The position numbers and the translations under genes were made by a program. From the NCBI GenBank assembly GCA_036802945.1, contig DAIRVG010000014.1, forward strand, positions 1 through 64,000: a DNA stretch of 64,000 bases, read 5' to 3'. Below are positions 23,750 through 32,946 of the stretch, one piece after another; position 1 is the stretch's first letter; each line of letters opens with the position of its first letter. Below the pieces are notes generated by a model. It saw only the letters and a program-made list of their open reading frames with translations. It ran no database searches and was not told the DNA's origin. Origin of the DNA: Gp6-AA40 sp036802945. GTDB lineage: Bacteria; Acidobacteriota; Vicinamibacteria; Vicinamibacterales; UBA2999.

Positions 23750-24469
23750 TCAGCCGCGGACCAGCGCCGGAAGGTCGGTGATGGCGTGCACGACGCGCGC
23801 GGCCGGGTAATCAAGCTCCTCCGGCGGTTCCGCTGCCGCACGCTGAATCCAGAATGACGTGAGACCCGCCGAGCCGGCGCCATTGACGTCCCAATTGTTC
23901 GACGAGACGAACCCGATCTCGCTCTTCGCGATGTTCAAGTGCGCGGACGCGAGCTCATAGACCCGCGGGCTCGGCTTGAAGACCTTGACCTCGTCCACGC
24001 TGATGATCGCATCGAGCAGATCGGCAATCCCGGCGCTCGTCGCCGCCGACTGCAGCATCTTCGGCTCGCCGTTCGAGAGGATCGCAAGTCTCAGCCCCTG
24101 CGCCTTGAGCCGCTGAAGCCCCGGTTTCACGTCGGGAAACGAGGCGAGCGTCAGGTACGCATCCATCAGGCGCGTCCGCTTGTCGGCGGTCAGATCGAGC
24201 TTGAGACTCTGAGCCGAGTACATGAGACCGTCCTGCGTGATTTGCCAGAAATCCTTGTAGCGGTTCATCAGGCTCCGCAGCACGCTGTATTGAAGCTGCT
24301 TGGCGCGCCACATCCCCGCGAGCGCCATGCCGCCGCCTGGAAAGAGCTGATCGCAGAGGGACGTGATCGAAAAAACGTCGAACAGCGTGCCGTACGCGTC
24401 GAACACGAGCGCTCCTATTCGGCCGGGATTCGGGATTCGGGACTCGGGTTTCGTGGTCGATGTCTGCAT
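23750..24469 (-). CDS. Haloacid dehalogenase, type II family
   Basis: The protein has 239 residues and carries the HAD motifs in order: LVFDAYGTLFDV (nucleophile Asp), LAILSNGEP (motif II Ser), VFKPSPRVYELA (motif III Lys) and VSSNNWDVNGAGSAG (motif IV Asp). VFDAYGTLFDVFS and the SSNNWDVNGA block identify L-2-haloacid dehalogenases, which hydrolyse 2-haloalkanoic acids to 2-hydroxy acids. Family members usually start two or three residues before VFDAYGTL; here about 20 extra residues (including PESRIPNPGRIG) come from a GGGATTC repeat that lies over the expected start. ATG 24469 is the nearest in-frame ATG. Real activity on haloacids is not demonstrable from sequence. Confidence 0.85.
   Translation of the reverse strand: MQTSTTKPESRIPNPGRIGALVFDAYGTLFDVFSITSLCDQLFPGGGMALAGMWRAKQLQYSVLRSLMNRYKDFWQITQDGLMYSAQSLKLDLTADKRTRLMDAYLTLASFPDVKPGLQRLKAQGLRLAILSNGEPKMLQSAATSAGIADLLDAIISVDEVKVFKPSPRVYELASAHLNIAKSEIGFVSSNNWDVNGAGSAGLTSFWIQRAAAEPPEELDYPAARVVHAITDLPALVRG
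24417..24450. repeat. GGGATTC tandem repeat at the 5' end of the HAD gene
   Basis: Units GGGATTC, GGGATTC and GGGACTC lie inside the N-terminal codons of the HAD gene and translate there as PESRIPNPG. The same family is at 14239, 47799 and 56102. Confidence 0.8.
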
Positions 24470-24556
24470 CGCGGATGACCCTCGCGAATTGGAAACGGCA
24501 AATCTCGTGTAATTGCGGCCGGCCTCACAATACAATTCGCCGCATTGGGAGACCAC

Positions 24557-26221
24557 ATGAAAGCAAGAGTATGGTGTCTCGCGCTGTTTGCGGGGATGGG
24601 CGTGGCGTGCCGCGCGCCGTCCCCGGGAAACGCCGAACAGGCGGCCGCAACCGAGACCCGCCCTGGACCATCCCTGTTCCCCGGCATCGGCACGCACCAC
24701 CACCCGATCATGACGTCCAACGCGGACGCGCAGAAATTCTTTGATCAGGGCGTGTCCCTTGTATTCGCGTTCAACCACGAGGAAGCCGTACGCTCGTTCC
24801 AGCGCGCGTCGGAGCTCGATCCTGGTTCTCCGATGCCACTTTGGGGACTCGCGTGGGCACTCGGACCGAACTACAACCTCGACATCGACGACCCGCGCGC
24901 GCGGCAGGCGCTCGAGGCGATCGACAAGGCGAAGAGCCTCAGCGCGAACGCGCCGCAGGTTGAGAAGGACTATGTCGCCGCCATGGCGGTGCGCTACGCC
25001 GCCGATCTCAAGGCGGATCGCGCCGCGCTGGCCCGGGGGTACTCGCAGGCAATGGGCGAGTTGATGCGCAAGTACCCGGACGATCTCGATGCCGCGACGT
25101 TGTACGCCGAGAGCCTGATGAACCTCCATCCATGGAAGCTCTGGACGCTCGACGGCAAGGCGGGAGAAGATACGCCCCGGATCCTCGAAGTCCTCGAATC
25201 GGTCCTGCGCCGTGCCCCGAACCACGCCGGCGCCAATCACTACTACATTCACAGCGTGGAGGCATCACGGGCACCGGAACGTGCGCTCCCGAGCGCCGAG
25301 CGTCTGAAGACGCTGGCTCCGTCGGCGGGACATCTGGCGCACATGCCCGCACACATCCTGGCGCGAACCGGCGATCACGAGGGGGCGGCCAAGGCGAATC
25401 TTGCAGGCGCTGAGGCCGATCGGACCTACCTGAAGAGTGCGCCGCCCGACGCCTACTATGGACTCGCCTACTACTCTCACAACCTGCACTTCCTCTCCGA
25501 TTCCAACATGATGCGCGGGCGCTTCGCCGACGCACGCCAGTCGGCGGCGGAGCTGGCTGAACGGCTCACGCCGCACGCCAACATGATGCCGATGATCGAG
25601 TCGATGGTCGTCACACCGACGTCGGTGCTGCTTCGCTTCGGACGATATGACGACATCTTGAAGGAACCAGCGCCTCCTGCGGACCGGCCCGTCATGACCG
25701 CGTGGCGGCATTTCGCGCGCGGTGTGGCGCTCGCACGCAAGGGCCAGGTCGACCAAGCCACGGCCGAGCAGACCCAACTCGTCGCGTCGATCGCACGGGT
25801 GCCAGACAGCGCACTGTTTGGCGGCACGGGTCTGGAGAGCGCGAGGAACGTGCTCGACATCGCACGCCTGGTGCTTACAGCGCGCATCGCGGCGGCGCGG
25901 GGCACCAACGACGCGGCAACTACGTTCTGGAGACAGGCGGTCGCGGGCGCGGACCGAGTGGCGTACGACGAGCCGCCGGTATGGTTCTATCCGATTCGCG
26001 AGTCGCTTGGCGCCGCCCTCCTGCAGTCCGGGCGTCCTGCCGATGCCGAACAGGTGTTTCGAGAAGACCTCACCCGCCATCCGCGCAACGCCCGTTCGCT
26101 CTTCGGCCTTCGCGAAAGCCTCATGCAGCAAAACAAAACGTCGGATGCTGCATGGGTGGACAGTCAGTTCAAGGAAGCGTGGAAAGACGCGGATTCAACG
26201 CTGACAGTGGAAGACCTGTGA
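24557..26221 (+). CDS. Tetratricopeptide-repeat lipoprotein
   Basis: The protein has 554 residues. A lipoprotein signal peptide ends at the lipobox GVAC (about residue 18). The mature part contains TPR-like helical repeats (QKFFDQGVSLVFAFNHEEAV, RSFQRASELDPGSPMPLWGL) and a long helical middle with conserved GHLAHMPAHI and YYIHSVEASRAPERAL blocks that recur in a family of acidobacterial and proteobacterial TPR proteins. The C-terminus repeats the TPR pattern (ESLGAALLQSGRPADAEQVF). It is presumably a scaffold or binding protein anchored to a membrane. ATG 24557 is chosen over 24545 because the signal peptide begins there; GGGAG lies about 7 bp upstream. It is 17 bp upstream of the tannase-family gene, probably an operon. 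Confidence 0.82.
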   Translation: MKARVWCLALFAGMGVACRAPSPGNAEQAAATETRPGPSLFPGIGTHHHPIMTSNADAQKFFDQGVSLVFAFNHEEAVRSFQRASELDPGSPMPLWGLAWALGPNYNLDIDDPRARQALEAIDKAKSLSANAPQVEKDYVAAMAVRYAADLKADRAALARGYSQAMGELMRKYPDDLDAATLYAESLMNLHPWKLWTLDGKAGEDTPRILEVLESVLRRAPNHAGANHYYIHSVEASRAPERALPSAERLKTLAPSAGHLAHMPAHILARTGDHEGAAKANLAGAEADRTYLKSAPPDAYYGLAYYSHNLHFLSDSNMMRGRFADARQSAAELAERLTPHANMMPMIESMVVTPTSVLLRFGRYDDILKEPAPPADRPVMTAWRHFARGVALARKGQVDQATAEQTQLVASIARVPDSALFGGTGLESARNVLDIARLVLTARIAAARGTNDAATTFWRQAVAGADRVAYDEPPVWFYPIRESLGAALLQSGRPADAEQVFREDLTRHPRNARSLFGLRESLMQQNKTSDAAWVDSQFKEAWKDADSTLTVEDL

Positions 26222-26238
26222 CAAGAGGGAGTGAAGCA

Positions 26239-27828
26239 ATGCGCGACAGGCTACTGCGGGCAATTCTCGTGACCTTTGTAGGCTGTCTGTCCGGCCCCGC
26301 GTTGGCCTCGGCCGCTCAGACGTGCGACAGCCTTTCGTCGTTAAAGCTCCCTGAGACGACGATCACCGCGGCGACGCTGGTGCCTGCGGGACCGTTCGTG
26401 GCGAATCCAGCCGCCCCGGCCGGCGGACGCGGAGGGCCACCGCCGACCGTGCCCGCCTTCTGCCGCGTGCAGCTCACGGTCTCCCCGGCGATCAACATCG
26501 AGGTGTGGTTGCCTGCATCCGGCTGGAACGGGAAATTCCAGGGAGTGGGAGGTGGCGGTTACGCGGGTGTCATCGCCTACCCCGCGCTCGCGAACGCGCT
26601 CAGAGCCGGGTACGCAACGGCAAGCACCGATACCGGCCACACCGGTAACGATCCCCAGTTCGCAATGGGGCACCGTGAGCTCGTCATCGATTTCGGCTAC
26701 CGCGCGATTCACGAGATGACCGTCAAGGGAAAGCAACTCGTCGACGCGTTCTACGGTTCGGCGCCGCGGCAGTCGTATTTCGTCGGCTGCTCCACTGGTG
26801 GTCGCCAGGGCCTCGCCGAGGCGCAACGCTATCCAGCCGACTACGATGGCATCGTCTCGGGTGCGCCTGCGATTAACTGGCCTCACCTGATGATGGGCGC
26901 GCTCTGGAACAGTCATGCGACGCTGAAGGATCCAGAGAGCTACATTCCAGCGTCGAAGCTGCCGGCCATCAACGACGCCGCGGCCGCTGCATGCGACATG
27001 ACCGATGGCGTGAAGGACGGCCTCATCGCGGACGGGCGCGCCTGCAAGTTCGATCCGACATTAATCGTATGCAAGGAGGGCGATAGCCCGAGCTGCCTCA
27101 TGCCGAAGCAGGCGGTCGCGCTCAAGAAGATTTACGAAGGCGTGAAATACGCCGACGGCAAGACGATCTATCCGGGTCGCCTTCCGGGTGTCGAGCGGGG
27201 ATGGGGCAACTTCACCACGGGCCAGGAGCCAGGCCGGGCGATTCTCTACAACTACAGCGGCGGGTACATGAAGTACTTCGTGCTCGGCGATCCGAACTGG
27301 GATCCGCTGACATTCGACTTCGCCAAAGACATGGCGAAGGTCGACAGCGATCAGAAGAACCGATCGGCGCTCGAGACGATGAACCCGGATCTGAAAGCGT
27401 TTCGCGACCGTGGCGGCAAGCTGATTCTTTACCACGGCTGGGGTGACGACGCGGTGTCGCCGCTGAATACGATCGACTACTACAAGATGGTGGTCGAGAA
27501 GACGAGCGGCGGGCCGAAGGCTGCGGATGCATTCGCGTCCGAAGATGCAACGTTCAACAGGGCCGCGGGCAAGACCGGCGAGTTCATGCGCCTGTTCATG
27601 GTTCCGGGGATGAATCACTGCGGCGGCGGTCCCGGACCGAACACGTTCGATGCGGTGACCGCGCTTGCGAACTGGGTCGAGAAGAAGCAGCCGCCCGACA
27701 CGCTCCTCGGGTCGCACATGACCAACGGCGCCGCGGATCTCACGCGTCCGCTCTGTCCCTATCCCATGACCGCGAAGTACTCAGGTTCTGGCAGCGTCAC
27801 CGACGCGGCGAACTTTAGCTGTAAATAA
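26239..27828 (+). CDS. Tannase/feruloyl esterase family secreted hydrolase
   Basis: The protein has 529 residues with a signal peptide ending ALASAAQ. It is an alpha/beta hydrolase of the tannase/feruloyl esterase family, releasing gallate or hydroxycinnamates from plant esters. The catalytic Ser is in GCSTGGRQG (about residue 184), the Asp in YHGWGDDAVSP (about 400) and the His in PGMNHCGGG (about 457). The Cys next to each of the Ser and His motifs is the typical disulfide pair that holds the triad. A calcium-binding-like loop (ACDMTDGVKDGLI) also fits the family. AGAGGGAG precedes ATG 26239. Its closeness to the box cluster suggests, but does not prove, supply of aromatic acids. Confidence 0.88.
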   Translation: MRDRLLRAILVTFVGCLSGPALASAAQTCDSLSSLKLPETTITAATLVPAGPFVANPAAPAGGRGGPPPTVPAFCRVQLTVSPAINIEVWLPASGWNGKFQGVGGGGYAGVIAYPALANALRAGYATASTDTGHTGNDPQFAMGHRELVIDFGYRAIHEMTVKGKQLVDAFYGSAPRQSYFVGCSTGGRQGLAEAQRYPADYDGIVSGAPAINWPHLMMGALWNSHATLKDPESYIPASKLPAINDAAAAACDMTDGVKDGLIADGRACKFDPTLIVCKEGDSPSCLMPKQAVALKKIYEGVKYADGKTIYPGRLPGVERGWGNFTTGQEPGRAILYNYSGGYMKYFVLGDPNWDPLTFDFAKDMAKVDSDQKNRSALETMNPDLKAFRDRGGKLILYHGWGDDAVSPLNTIDYYKMVVEKTSGGPKAADAFASEDATFNRAAGKTGEFMRLFMVPGMNHCGGGPGPNTFDAVTALANWVEKKQPPDTLLGSHMTNGAADLTRPLCPYPMTAKYSGSGSVTDAANFSCK

Positions 27829-27831
27829 GAA

Positions 27832-27860
27832 GGGGATAGGGGATAGGGGATAGGGGATAC
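27832..27860. repeat. GGGGATA tandem repeat
   Basis: Four units of GGGGATA follow the tannase-family stop codon. The same 7 bp family appears inverted at 34572-34598 (CCCCTAT). Confidence 0.85.
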
Positions 27861-27892
27861 CGCGACTTCAGCTGTAGATATCCGGCTCACAA

Positions 27893-27956
27893 GCCACGGA
27901 GTTACAGAGACACAGAGAGAAATGTCGTTTTCTCCGTGACTCCGTGTCTCTGTGGC
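27893..27956. repeat. Family A inverted repeat between convergent tannase and boxB genes
   Basis: GCCACGGAGTTACAGAGACA and following bases (27893-27920) pair with TCTCCGTGACTCCGTGTCTC ending TGTGGC (27931-27956), with a loop of about 10 bases. It ends 6 bp before the boxB stop codon. Confidence 0.9.
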
Positions 27957-27962
27957 CCGTGA

Positions 27963-29396
27963 TCAGTTGAATCTGACGTACTCGAAGTCAATCGGCTTCG
28001 TGTGGATGCCGCGGCGCGGCGGAGCGATCCAGTTCGCGAACTTGCCGGGCTCGACGACGCGACCCTGCATCATCGCCTGGACGAAGGTGTAATCGCCCTC
28101 ACTCGGCAGCCACTCCTCGCGACGGGCGTTCCATTGCTCCCGGGTCAGCACCTGGCCGTCGGGGCTGACGTGCTGTCCTGCGAAGTTTCCAATCGCGCGG
28201 TGAAAGGCCTTGTGGGGCAGCACGAGGCGAAAGCCGACACCCGTCTTCTCGATGACCTTGTTCCACCGATCCACGCCGGCCTGGACCTCGCCAATGTAGT
28301 CGTCACGCAGCCGCTCGTTGAGCGCGGACAGCGCGGCCACTTCCTCCTCGACGACACGTCCTCCGGAGACGGCCCCGACCTTGTAGGTTGCGTCCGTGAG
28401 CACGTGGTCGTCCGGCACCCGCGTCTCTTCGTAGCGGCCCTTCAGCCCGGTCGAGTAGTAGTTGGCGGCGTTCGACGAGACATCCGACCCGAACAGATCG
28501 AGCGTCACGCTGTAGTGGAAGTTGAGATACCGCTGTATGGTCTGCAGATCGATCACACCCAGCGAGCGCACATGGTCGGAGTCGTCGAGCTTGTGCTCCG
28601 CCATCACTTCCGCCGTGCGCTGGATGATGCGGCCGACGCCGGTCTCGCCGACGAACATGTGATGCGCTTCCTCGGTCAGCATGAAGCGGCACGTGCGCGC
28701 GAGCGGATCGAACCCGGACTCGGCCAGTGATGACAGCTGGAACTTGCCATCGCGGTCGGTGAAGAACGTGAACATGTAGAACGCGAGCCAGTCTGGTGTC
28801 GGCTCGTTGAATGCGCCGAGGATGCGCGGGTTGTCCACGTCGCCGGAGCGGCGATCGAGCAGCGCCTCCGCCTCTTCCCGTCCGTCGCGGCCGAAATAAC
28901 GGTGCAGCAGGTACACCATCGCCCAGAGGTGACGCCCTTCCTCGACGTTCACCTGGTAGATGTTGCGGAGATCGTACAGCGACGGCGCGCACATGCCGAG
29001 CATCTTCTGCTGCTCGACCGACGCCGGCTCGGTGTCGCCCTGCGTGACGATGATGCGGCGGAGCATCGAACGATATTCACCGGGTACGTCCTGCCACGCG
29101 GGCTGTCCCTTGTTCGCGCCGAAGTTCACCTCGCGTCCCTGGATCGGCGGCGCGACGAAGATGCCCCACCGATATTGCGGCATCTTGACGTAGTCGAACT
29201 GCGCCCACCCTTCCGGGTCCACGCTGATCGCCGTGCGCAGGTACACGTCGTAGTTGTGACTCTCGTTGGGTCCCATGTCGTACCACCAGCCCATGTAGGC
29301 GGGCTGCCAGTGCTCGAGCGCCCGCTGCAGCACGCGGTCGCGCCCGAGGTCGACGTTGTTCGGAATCTTGTCGTTGTAATCGATGTTGCTCGTCAC
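27963..29396 (-). CDS. boxB: Benzoyl-CoA 2,3-epoxidase oxygenase subunit BoxB
   Basis: The protein has 477 residues, the usual length for BoxB, the di-iron monooxygenase that turns benzoyl-CoA into its 2,3-epoxide in the aerobic box pathway. Two E-E-x-x-H metal motifs are visible at the expected spacing: NVEEGRHLWAM (about residue 150) and TEEAHHMFVGETG (about 240). NIDYNDKIPNNVDL at the start and NWIAPPRRGIHTKPIDFEYV at the end are characteristic. GTG 29396 is preceded by AAGAGG 5 bp upstream. It is the last gene of the cluster ech-bclA-boxC-boxB. Electrons must come from a BoxA-type reductase that is not in this window. Confidence 0.95.
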   Translation of the reverse strand: MTSNIDYNDKIPNNVDLGRDRVLQRALEHWQPAYMGWWYDMGPNESHNYDVYLRTAISVDPEGWAQFDYVKMPQYRWGIFVAPPIQGREVNFGANKGQPAWQDVPGEYRSMLRRIIVTQGDTEPASVEQQKMLGMCAPSLYDLRNIYQVNVEEGRHLWAMVYLLHRYFGRDGREEAEALLDRRSGDVDNPRILGAFNEPTPDWLAFYMFTFFTDRDGKFQLSSLAESGFDPLARTCRFMLTEEAHHMFVGETGVGRIIQRTAEVMAEHKLDDSDHVRSLGVIDLQTIQRYLNFHYSVTLDLFGSDVSSNAANYYSTGLKGRYEETRVPDDHVLTDATYKVGAVSGGRVVEEEVAALSALNERLRDDYIGEVQAGVDRWNKVIEKTGVGFRLVLPHKAFHRAIGNFAGQHVSPDGQVLTREQWNARREEWLPSEGDYTFVQAMMQGRVVEPGKFANWIAPPRRGIHTKPIDFEYVRFN

Positions 29397-29416
29397 TGGA
29401 ACCTCTTAAGGTTGAG

Positions 29417-29495
29417 GTTCGAAGGTCGAACTTGGAAGTAAGTGCAAACTAGGACTTACTTCGACAGTGACTTCAAAGTTCGCCCTTCGAACTTC
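29417..29495. repeat. GTTCGAAGG inverted repeat (family E) between boxC and boxB
   Basis: GTTCGAAGGTCGAACTTGGA and following bases from 29417 pair with the tract ACTTACTTCGACAGTGACTT and AAAGTTCGCCCTTCGAAC ending near 29495. It fills the boxC-boxB spacer. Confidence 0.75.
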
Positions 29496-29509
29496 GTACT
29501 TGCGATGAC

Positions 29510-31214
29510 TCATACCCGCTCCCAGTCGAATTTCGGTTGCGCCCCACTACCATAGACCTTGAGGGCGCCATTCTGGCCGGTGGCGTTCGGCCGGATGAAA
29601 ATCCAGTTCTGCCAGGCCGAGAGCCGGCCGAACACGCGCGTCGCCTGGTTCTCGGGCAGCCCGAACCGGAGATTGGCTTCCATTCCGGTCAGCGCGTCGG
29701 GCGACAACGCCACGCGTGATTCGATTGCCTGCCGCATCTCGTCGTCCCAGTCGAGCGCGTCCGGCGCGTCAGTGACGAGGCCGAGGCGCATGGCGTCCAA
29801 AGGCTGCAGCGCAACACCAGTCAGTGCCCGAAGCGCGTCTATCGGCGCGCGATCGTGGTGGAACCGCGCCGCAAGGCGCGACAGGTCGTTGACCATCGGC
29901 AGCGCGCCGAAATTCATCGGCGACAGCATCAGTGACGGCGCGGGTTCACCCTCGTCGGTCTGCAGCATGTAGACGCGGTCGGACGCGAACGCGAGCTCCA
30001 ACAGCGTCCCCGCGAAGCACGAGCCTGGCGTGATGAACGTGAACATCGAGCGCGACGAAACGTCGAGGCGCGCAAACGTGCGGCGCATCATGCCGAGGAC
30101 TTCGCGAACGAACCAGTGATTCTGGTGATCGAGAATGAATCGATCCATCGCGACAACCGCCTCGGGGTCACCTGTGGCCTTGAACAGCCACAAACCGAGC
30201 TCGAGCTCGTTTGTCCGCAAGCTCAGAATCGCATCATCCAGCTCGCGCGCCATCTGAAGGGGCCACCAGCCCGCCCCTGCNNNNNNNNNNNNNNNNNNNN
30301 NNNNNNNNNNNNNNNNNNNNNNNNNNNNNNNNNNNNNNNNNNNNNNNNNNNNNNNNNNNNNNNNNNNNNNNNNNNNNNNNCGTCGCGGTGCGCGCCGCCC
30401 GATTGAACTCGACATCGACGTACCGGTAGTGCAGACCACCGGAATCGATCGTCCGTTCGAGCGGCGTCAGCGTCACCCCTTGCACAGCTATGGGGCGATC
30501 GCTCTGCTCCGCCAGCTCACCCGCCCGCTTCTTCACGGCCTCGCCGAAATCCTGTGTACGAACGACCGCATCGACGAGCCGCCAGTCCTTCGCGCGCTGA
30601 CCGCGGACACCGTCCGGAGTCGTGCAGAAGATGTCTGCATGATCACGGCGCACCTTCCGCTTGTCGGTGACGCGGGTCAGGCCTCCGGTCCCTGGGAGCA
30701 CGCCCAGGAGCGGAACTTCCGGAAGGCTGATCGTGGAGGACCGATCGTCGACCAGCATGATCTCGTCACAGGCAAGCGCAAGCTCGTAGCCGCCGCCAGC
30801 CGTCGTGCCATTGCACGCCGCGAGAAACTTGAGGCCGGAGTAGCGGCTCGAATCCTCGATCCCGTTACGCGTTTCGTTGGTGAACTTGCAGAAGTTCACC
30901 TTCCAGGCGTGACTCGACTGCCCGAGCATGTAGATATTGGCGCCGGAGCAGAACACGCGATTCTTCGCGCTCGTGATGACAACCGAGCGGACCTCGGGAT
31001 GCTCGAAACGGATGCGCTGCAGGACGTCGTGAAACTCGATGTCGACGCCGAGATCGTATGAGTTGAGCTTGAGGCGATACCCGGGTCGCAGCCCGCCATC
31101 CTCGCTGACATCCATTGTCACCGTCGCCACCGGACCGTCGAACGACACGCGCCAGTGTTTATAGCGGCCAGGATCGACCTGATAGTCGACGAACTCGGTT
31201 TTGGTCTCGATCAA
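29510..31214 (-). CDS. boxC: Benzoyl-CoA-dihydrodiol lyase BoxC (interrupted by an assembly gap)
   Basis: This is one gene split by 100 N. The 278-codon N-terminal part (31214 to 30381) has crotonase blocks SVVITSAKNRVFCSGANIYM and ACNGTTAGGGYELALACDEI; the 257-codon C-terminal part (30280 to 29510) contains FTFITPGSCFAGTLLELAFA, SDRVYMLQTDEG and the ending RLSAWQNWIFIRPNA. BoxC opens the ring of the benzoyl-CoA epoxide, releasing formate. The two parts are in different frames only because 100 is not a multiple of three. Known BoxC proteins have about 550-560 residues, so roughly 20-25 are hidden. The start is TTG 31214, overlapping the bclA stop. It is cotranscribed with bclA and boxB. Confidence 0.93.
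30281..30380. other. Assembly gap, 100 N
   Basis: Exactly 100 ambiguous bases inside boxC, the conventional size for a scaffold gap of unknown length. The true distance is probably shorter, judged by the BoxC family length. Confidence 0.98.
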
Positions 31215-32812
31215 TTCATAGCCTCGGCGGGCGACGCTTGAGCGGCCCTTTCACGCAGTTTATAGCGCTGGACCTTCCCCGTCGCCGTCTTAGGCAGCTC
31301 GGCAATGAACTCCACCCAGCGCGGACGCTTATAGTCGGCAAGCCGCACACGAACGAACTGTTGCAGCTCCGCGGCAAGGTCAGGCGTGCCCGCGATTCCC
31401 TGGCGGAGGACGATGTAGGCGTACGGCTTCATCAAGCCATCGCGATCGGTGCGTGCGCCGACGCCGCACTCGAGCACGGATGCGTGCTCGATGAGCGTGT
31501 TCTCGATTTCGACCGGGCTCACCCAGATGCCACCGACCTTGAGCATGTCGTCGGAGCGGCCGGCGTACCAGTAGTAGCCGTCGGCGTCCAGGTAGTACTT
31601 GTCGCCGGTCCGGATCCACCGACCTTCGATCGTTTCCCTCGTCTTCTCGTGCTTGTTCCAATAGCACGCGCACGTGGAGTCCCCGGCGATCAGGAGGTTT
31701 CCGATGTCACCGGGCGGCACGGGGCGATTCTCTTCGTCGAGAATCCTCGCCTCGTACCCAGGGACAATCTGCCCGCTCGAGCCCGGACGAATCGCGCCCG
31801 GGCGATTCGAGATGAAGATGTGCAGGATCTCAGTCGACCCGATACCGTCGAGAATCTCCACCCCGAACCGCTGCTTGAAACGCTCGAACAACGCAGGCGG
31901 CAGCGCTTCGCCGGCCGACACGCCGTAGCGGATGCTCGAGAGATCGAAATCCGCGCCATTACGTTGATGCGCGAGCAGCATTCCGTAGTTGGTCGGAACC
32001 GAGTAGAAAAGCGTGGGCCGGTGTTTCTCGATCACCGCGTACACGTTCGCCGCAGCCGGCGGACCGGTCCACAGAATCGTCGTCGCGCCAACGCCAAACG
32101 GAAAGTACATCGCATTGCCGAGGCCGTACGCGAAGAAGAGTTTCGCAACGCTGAAACAGCGGTCGTCGGGCGAGATGCCGAGGACCCCTTTCGCGTACAG
32201 CTCCGTGCACACGACCATGTCGTGATGCAGGTGCACGCACCCCTTCGGGAAGCCGGTGCTACCCGACGAGTAGAGCCAGAAGGCCGGGTCGTCTTTGCTC
32301 GTCGGCTCTGCCTCGAGATCGCTTGACGCGTCCGCCGTCAGCGACGCGAGCGTCCGGAGGCCGTCGACACGGTCCGAGGAGGGTCCATCGCGGCTGACGA
32401 CGATCTCGCGTACGTGGCGCAGGCGGTCGGGAGGGATCGCCTTGATGTGCGGCAGCAGCTGTTCGCTGACGATGATGACGCGGGCGCGGGAATCGCTGAG
32501 GACGTACTCGTAGTCGGCCGGCTTCCAGAGCGTGCTCATGGGGATCGGCACCGCGCCGATCTTCATGGCGCCGAAGAAGCTGTAGATGAAGTCGGGCGTG
32601 TCGAGGAGGAGGAGCATCACGCGCTCCTCGAGCCGCACGTCCAACTCCTCGCGCAGCGCGTTTCCGACACGATTGACGCGGTCGAGGACCTGCTGATACG
32701 TCACGCGCTCATCGCCGCACTCGATGGCGATCCTCGCGCAGCGCCCTTCGTGGATGTTGCGATCGATAAACCAAGTAGCCGCGTTGAAGGTGTCTGGCAG
32801 CGCGGTCAACAC
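31211..32812 (-). CDS. bclA: Benzoate-CoA ligase
   Basis: The protein has 533 residues and belongs to the ANL adenylate-forming family, benzoate-CoA ligase branch. The nucleotide loop is FWLYSSGSTGFPKG near residue 180; IRYGVSAGEALPPALFERFK and DGIGSTEILHIFISN, then RTGDKYYLDADGYYWYAGRS and the catalytic C-terminal Lys in LPKTATGKVQRYKLRE complete the fold. It activates benzoate with ATP and CoA to benzoyl-CoA, the substrate of BoxB. GTG 32812 is the start. It overlaps boxC by four bases and follows the enoyl-CoA isomerase-like gene after a 134 bp spacer filled with two palindromes. Confidence 0.94.
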   Translation of the reverse strand: MLTALPDTFNAATWFIDRNIHEGRCARIAIECGDERVTYQQVLDRVNRVGNALREELDVRLEERVMLLLLDTPDFIYSFFGAMKIGAVPIPMSTLWKPADYEYVLSDSRARVIIVSEQLLPHIKAIPPDRLRHVREIVVSRDGPSSDRVDGLRTLASLTADASSDLEAEPTSKDDPAFWLYSSGSTGFPKGCVHLHHDMVVCTELYAKGVLGISPDDRCFSVAKLFFAYGLGNAMYFPFGVGATTILWTGPPAAANVYAVIEKHRPTLFYSVPTNYGMLLAHQRNGADFDLSSIRYGVSAGEALPPALFERFKQRFGVEILDGIGSTEILHIFISNRPGAIRPGSSGQIVPGYEARILDEENRPVPPGDIGNLLIAGDSTCACYWNKHEKTRETIEGRWIRTGDKYYLDADGYYWYAGRSDDMLKVGGIWVSPVEIENTLIEHASVLECGVGARTDRDGLMKPYAYIVLRQGIAGTPDLAAELQQFVRVRLADYKRPRWVEFIAELPKTATGKVQRYKLRERAAQASPAEAMN

Positions 32813-32826
32813 GGCCGATATCGTAT

Positions 32827-32847
32827 CGCGGACCCAAAGGGTCCGCG
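32827..32847. repeat. REP-like perfect palindrome upstream of bclA
   Basis: CGCGGACCC and GGGTCCGCG, 9 bp perfect arms, are separated by AAA. It stands in the spacer between the enoyl-CoA isomerase-like gene and bclA. Confidence 0.85.
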
Positions 32848-32872
32848 CCGCAACGGTCGGTCACCCAGACAA

Positions 32873-32943
32873 GCCACAGAGACACAGAGTCACAGAATCA
32901 CAGAGAAAACGAATTCTTCTCTGTGTCTCTGTGACTCTGTGGC
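32873..32943. repeat. CCACAGAGACACAGAG inverted repeat (family A) 3' of ech gene
   Basis: GCCACAGAGACACAGAGTCA and following bases pair with TTCTCTGTGTCTCTGTGACT ending CTGTGGC. The stem is about 25-30 bp with the centre GAAAACGAATTC. It ends 3 bp before the stop codon of the upstream (minus-strand) gene, as at 27893. Confidence 0.92.
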
Positions 32944-32946
32944 CCG

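Noticed and set aside
29510..31214. Apparent frameshift in boxC suggesting a pseudogene
   Set aside because: The change of frame coincides with the 100-N gap and both flanking parts match BoxC, so it is an assembly artefact.
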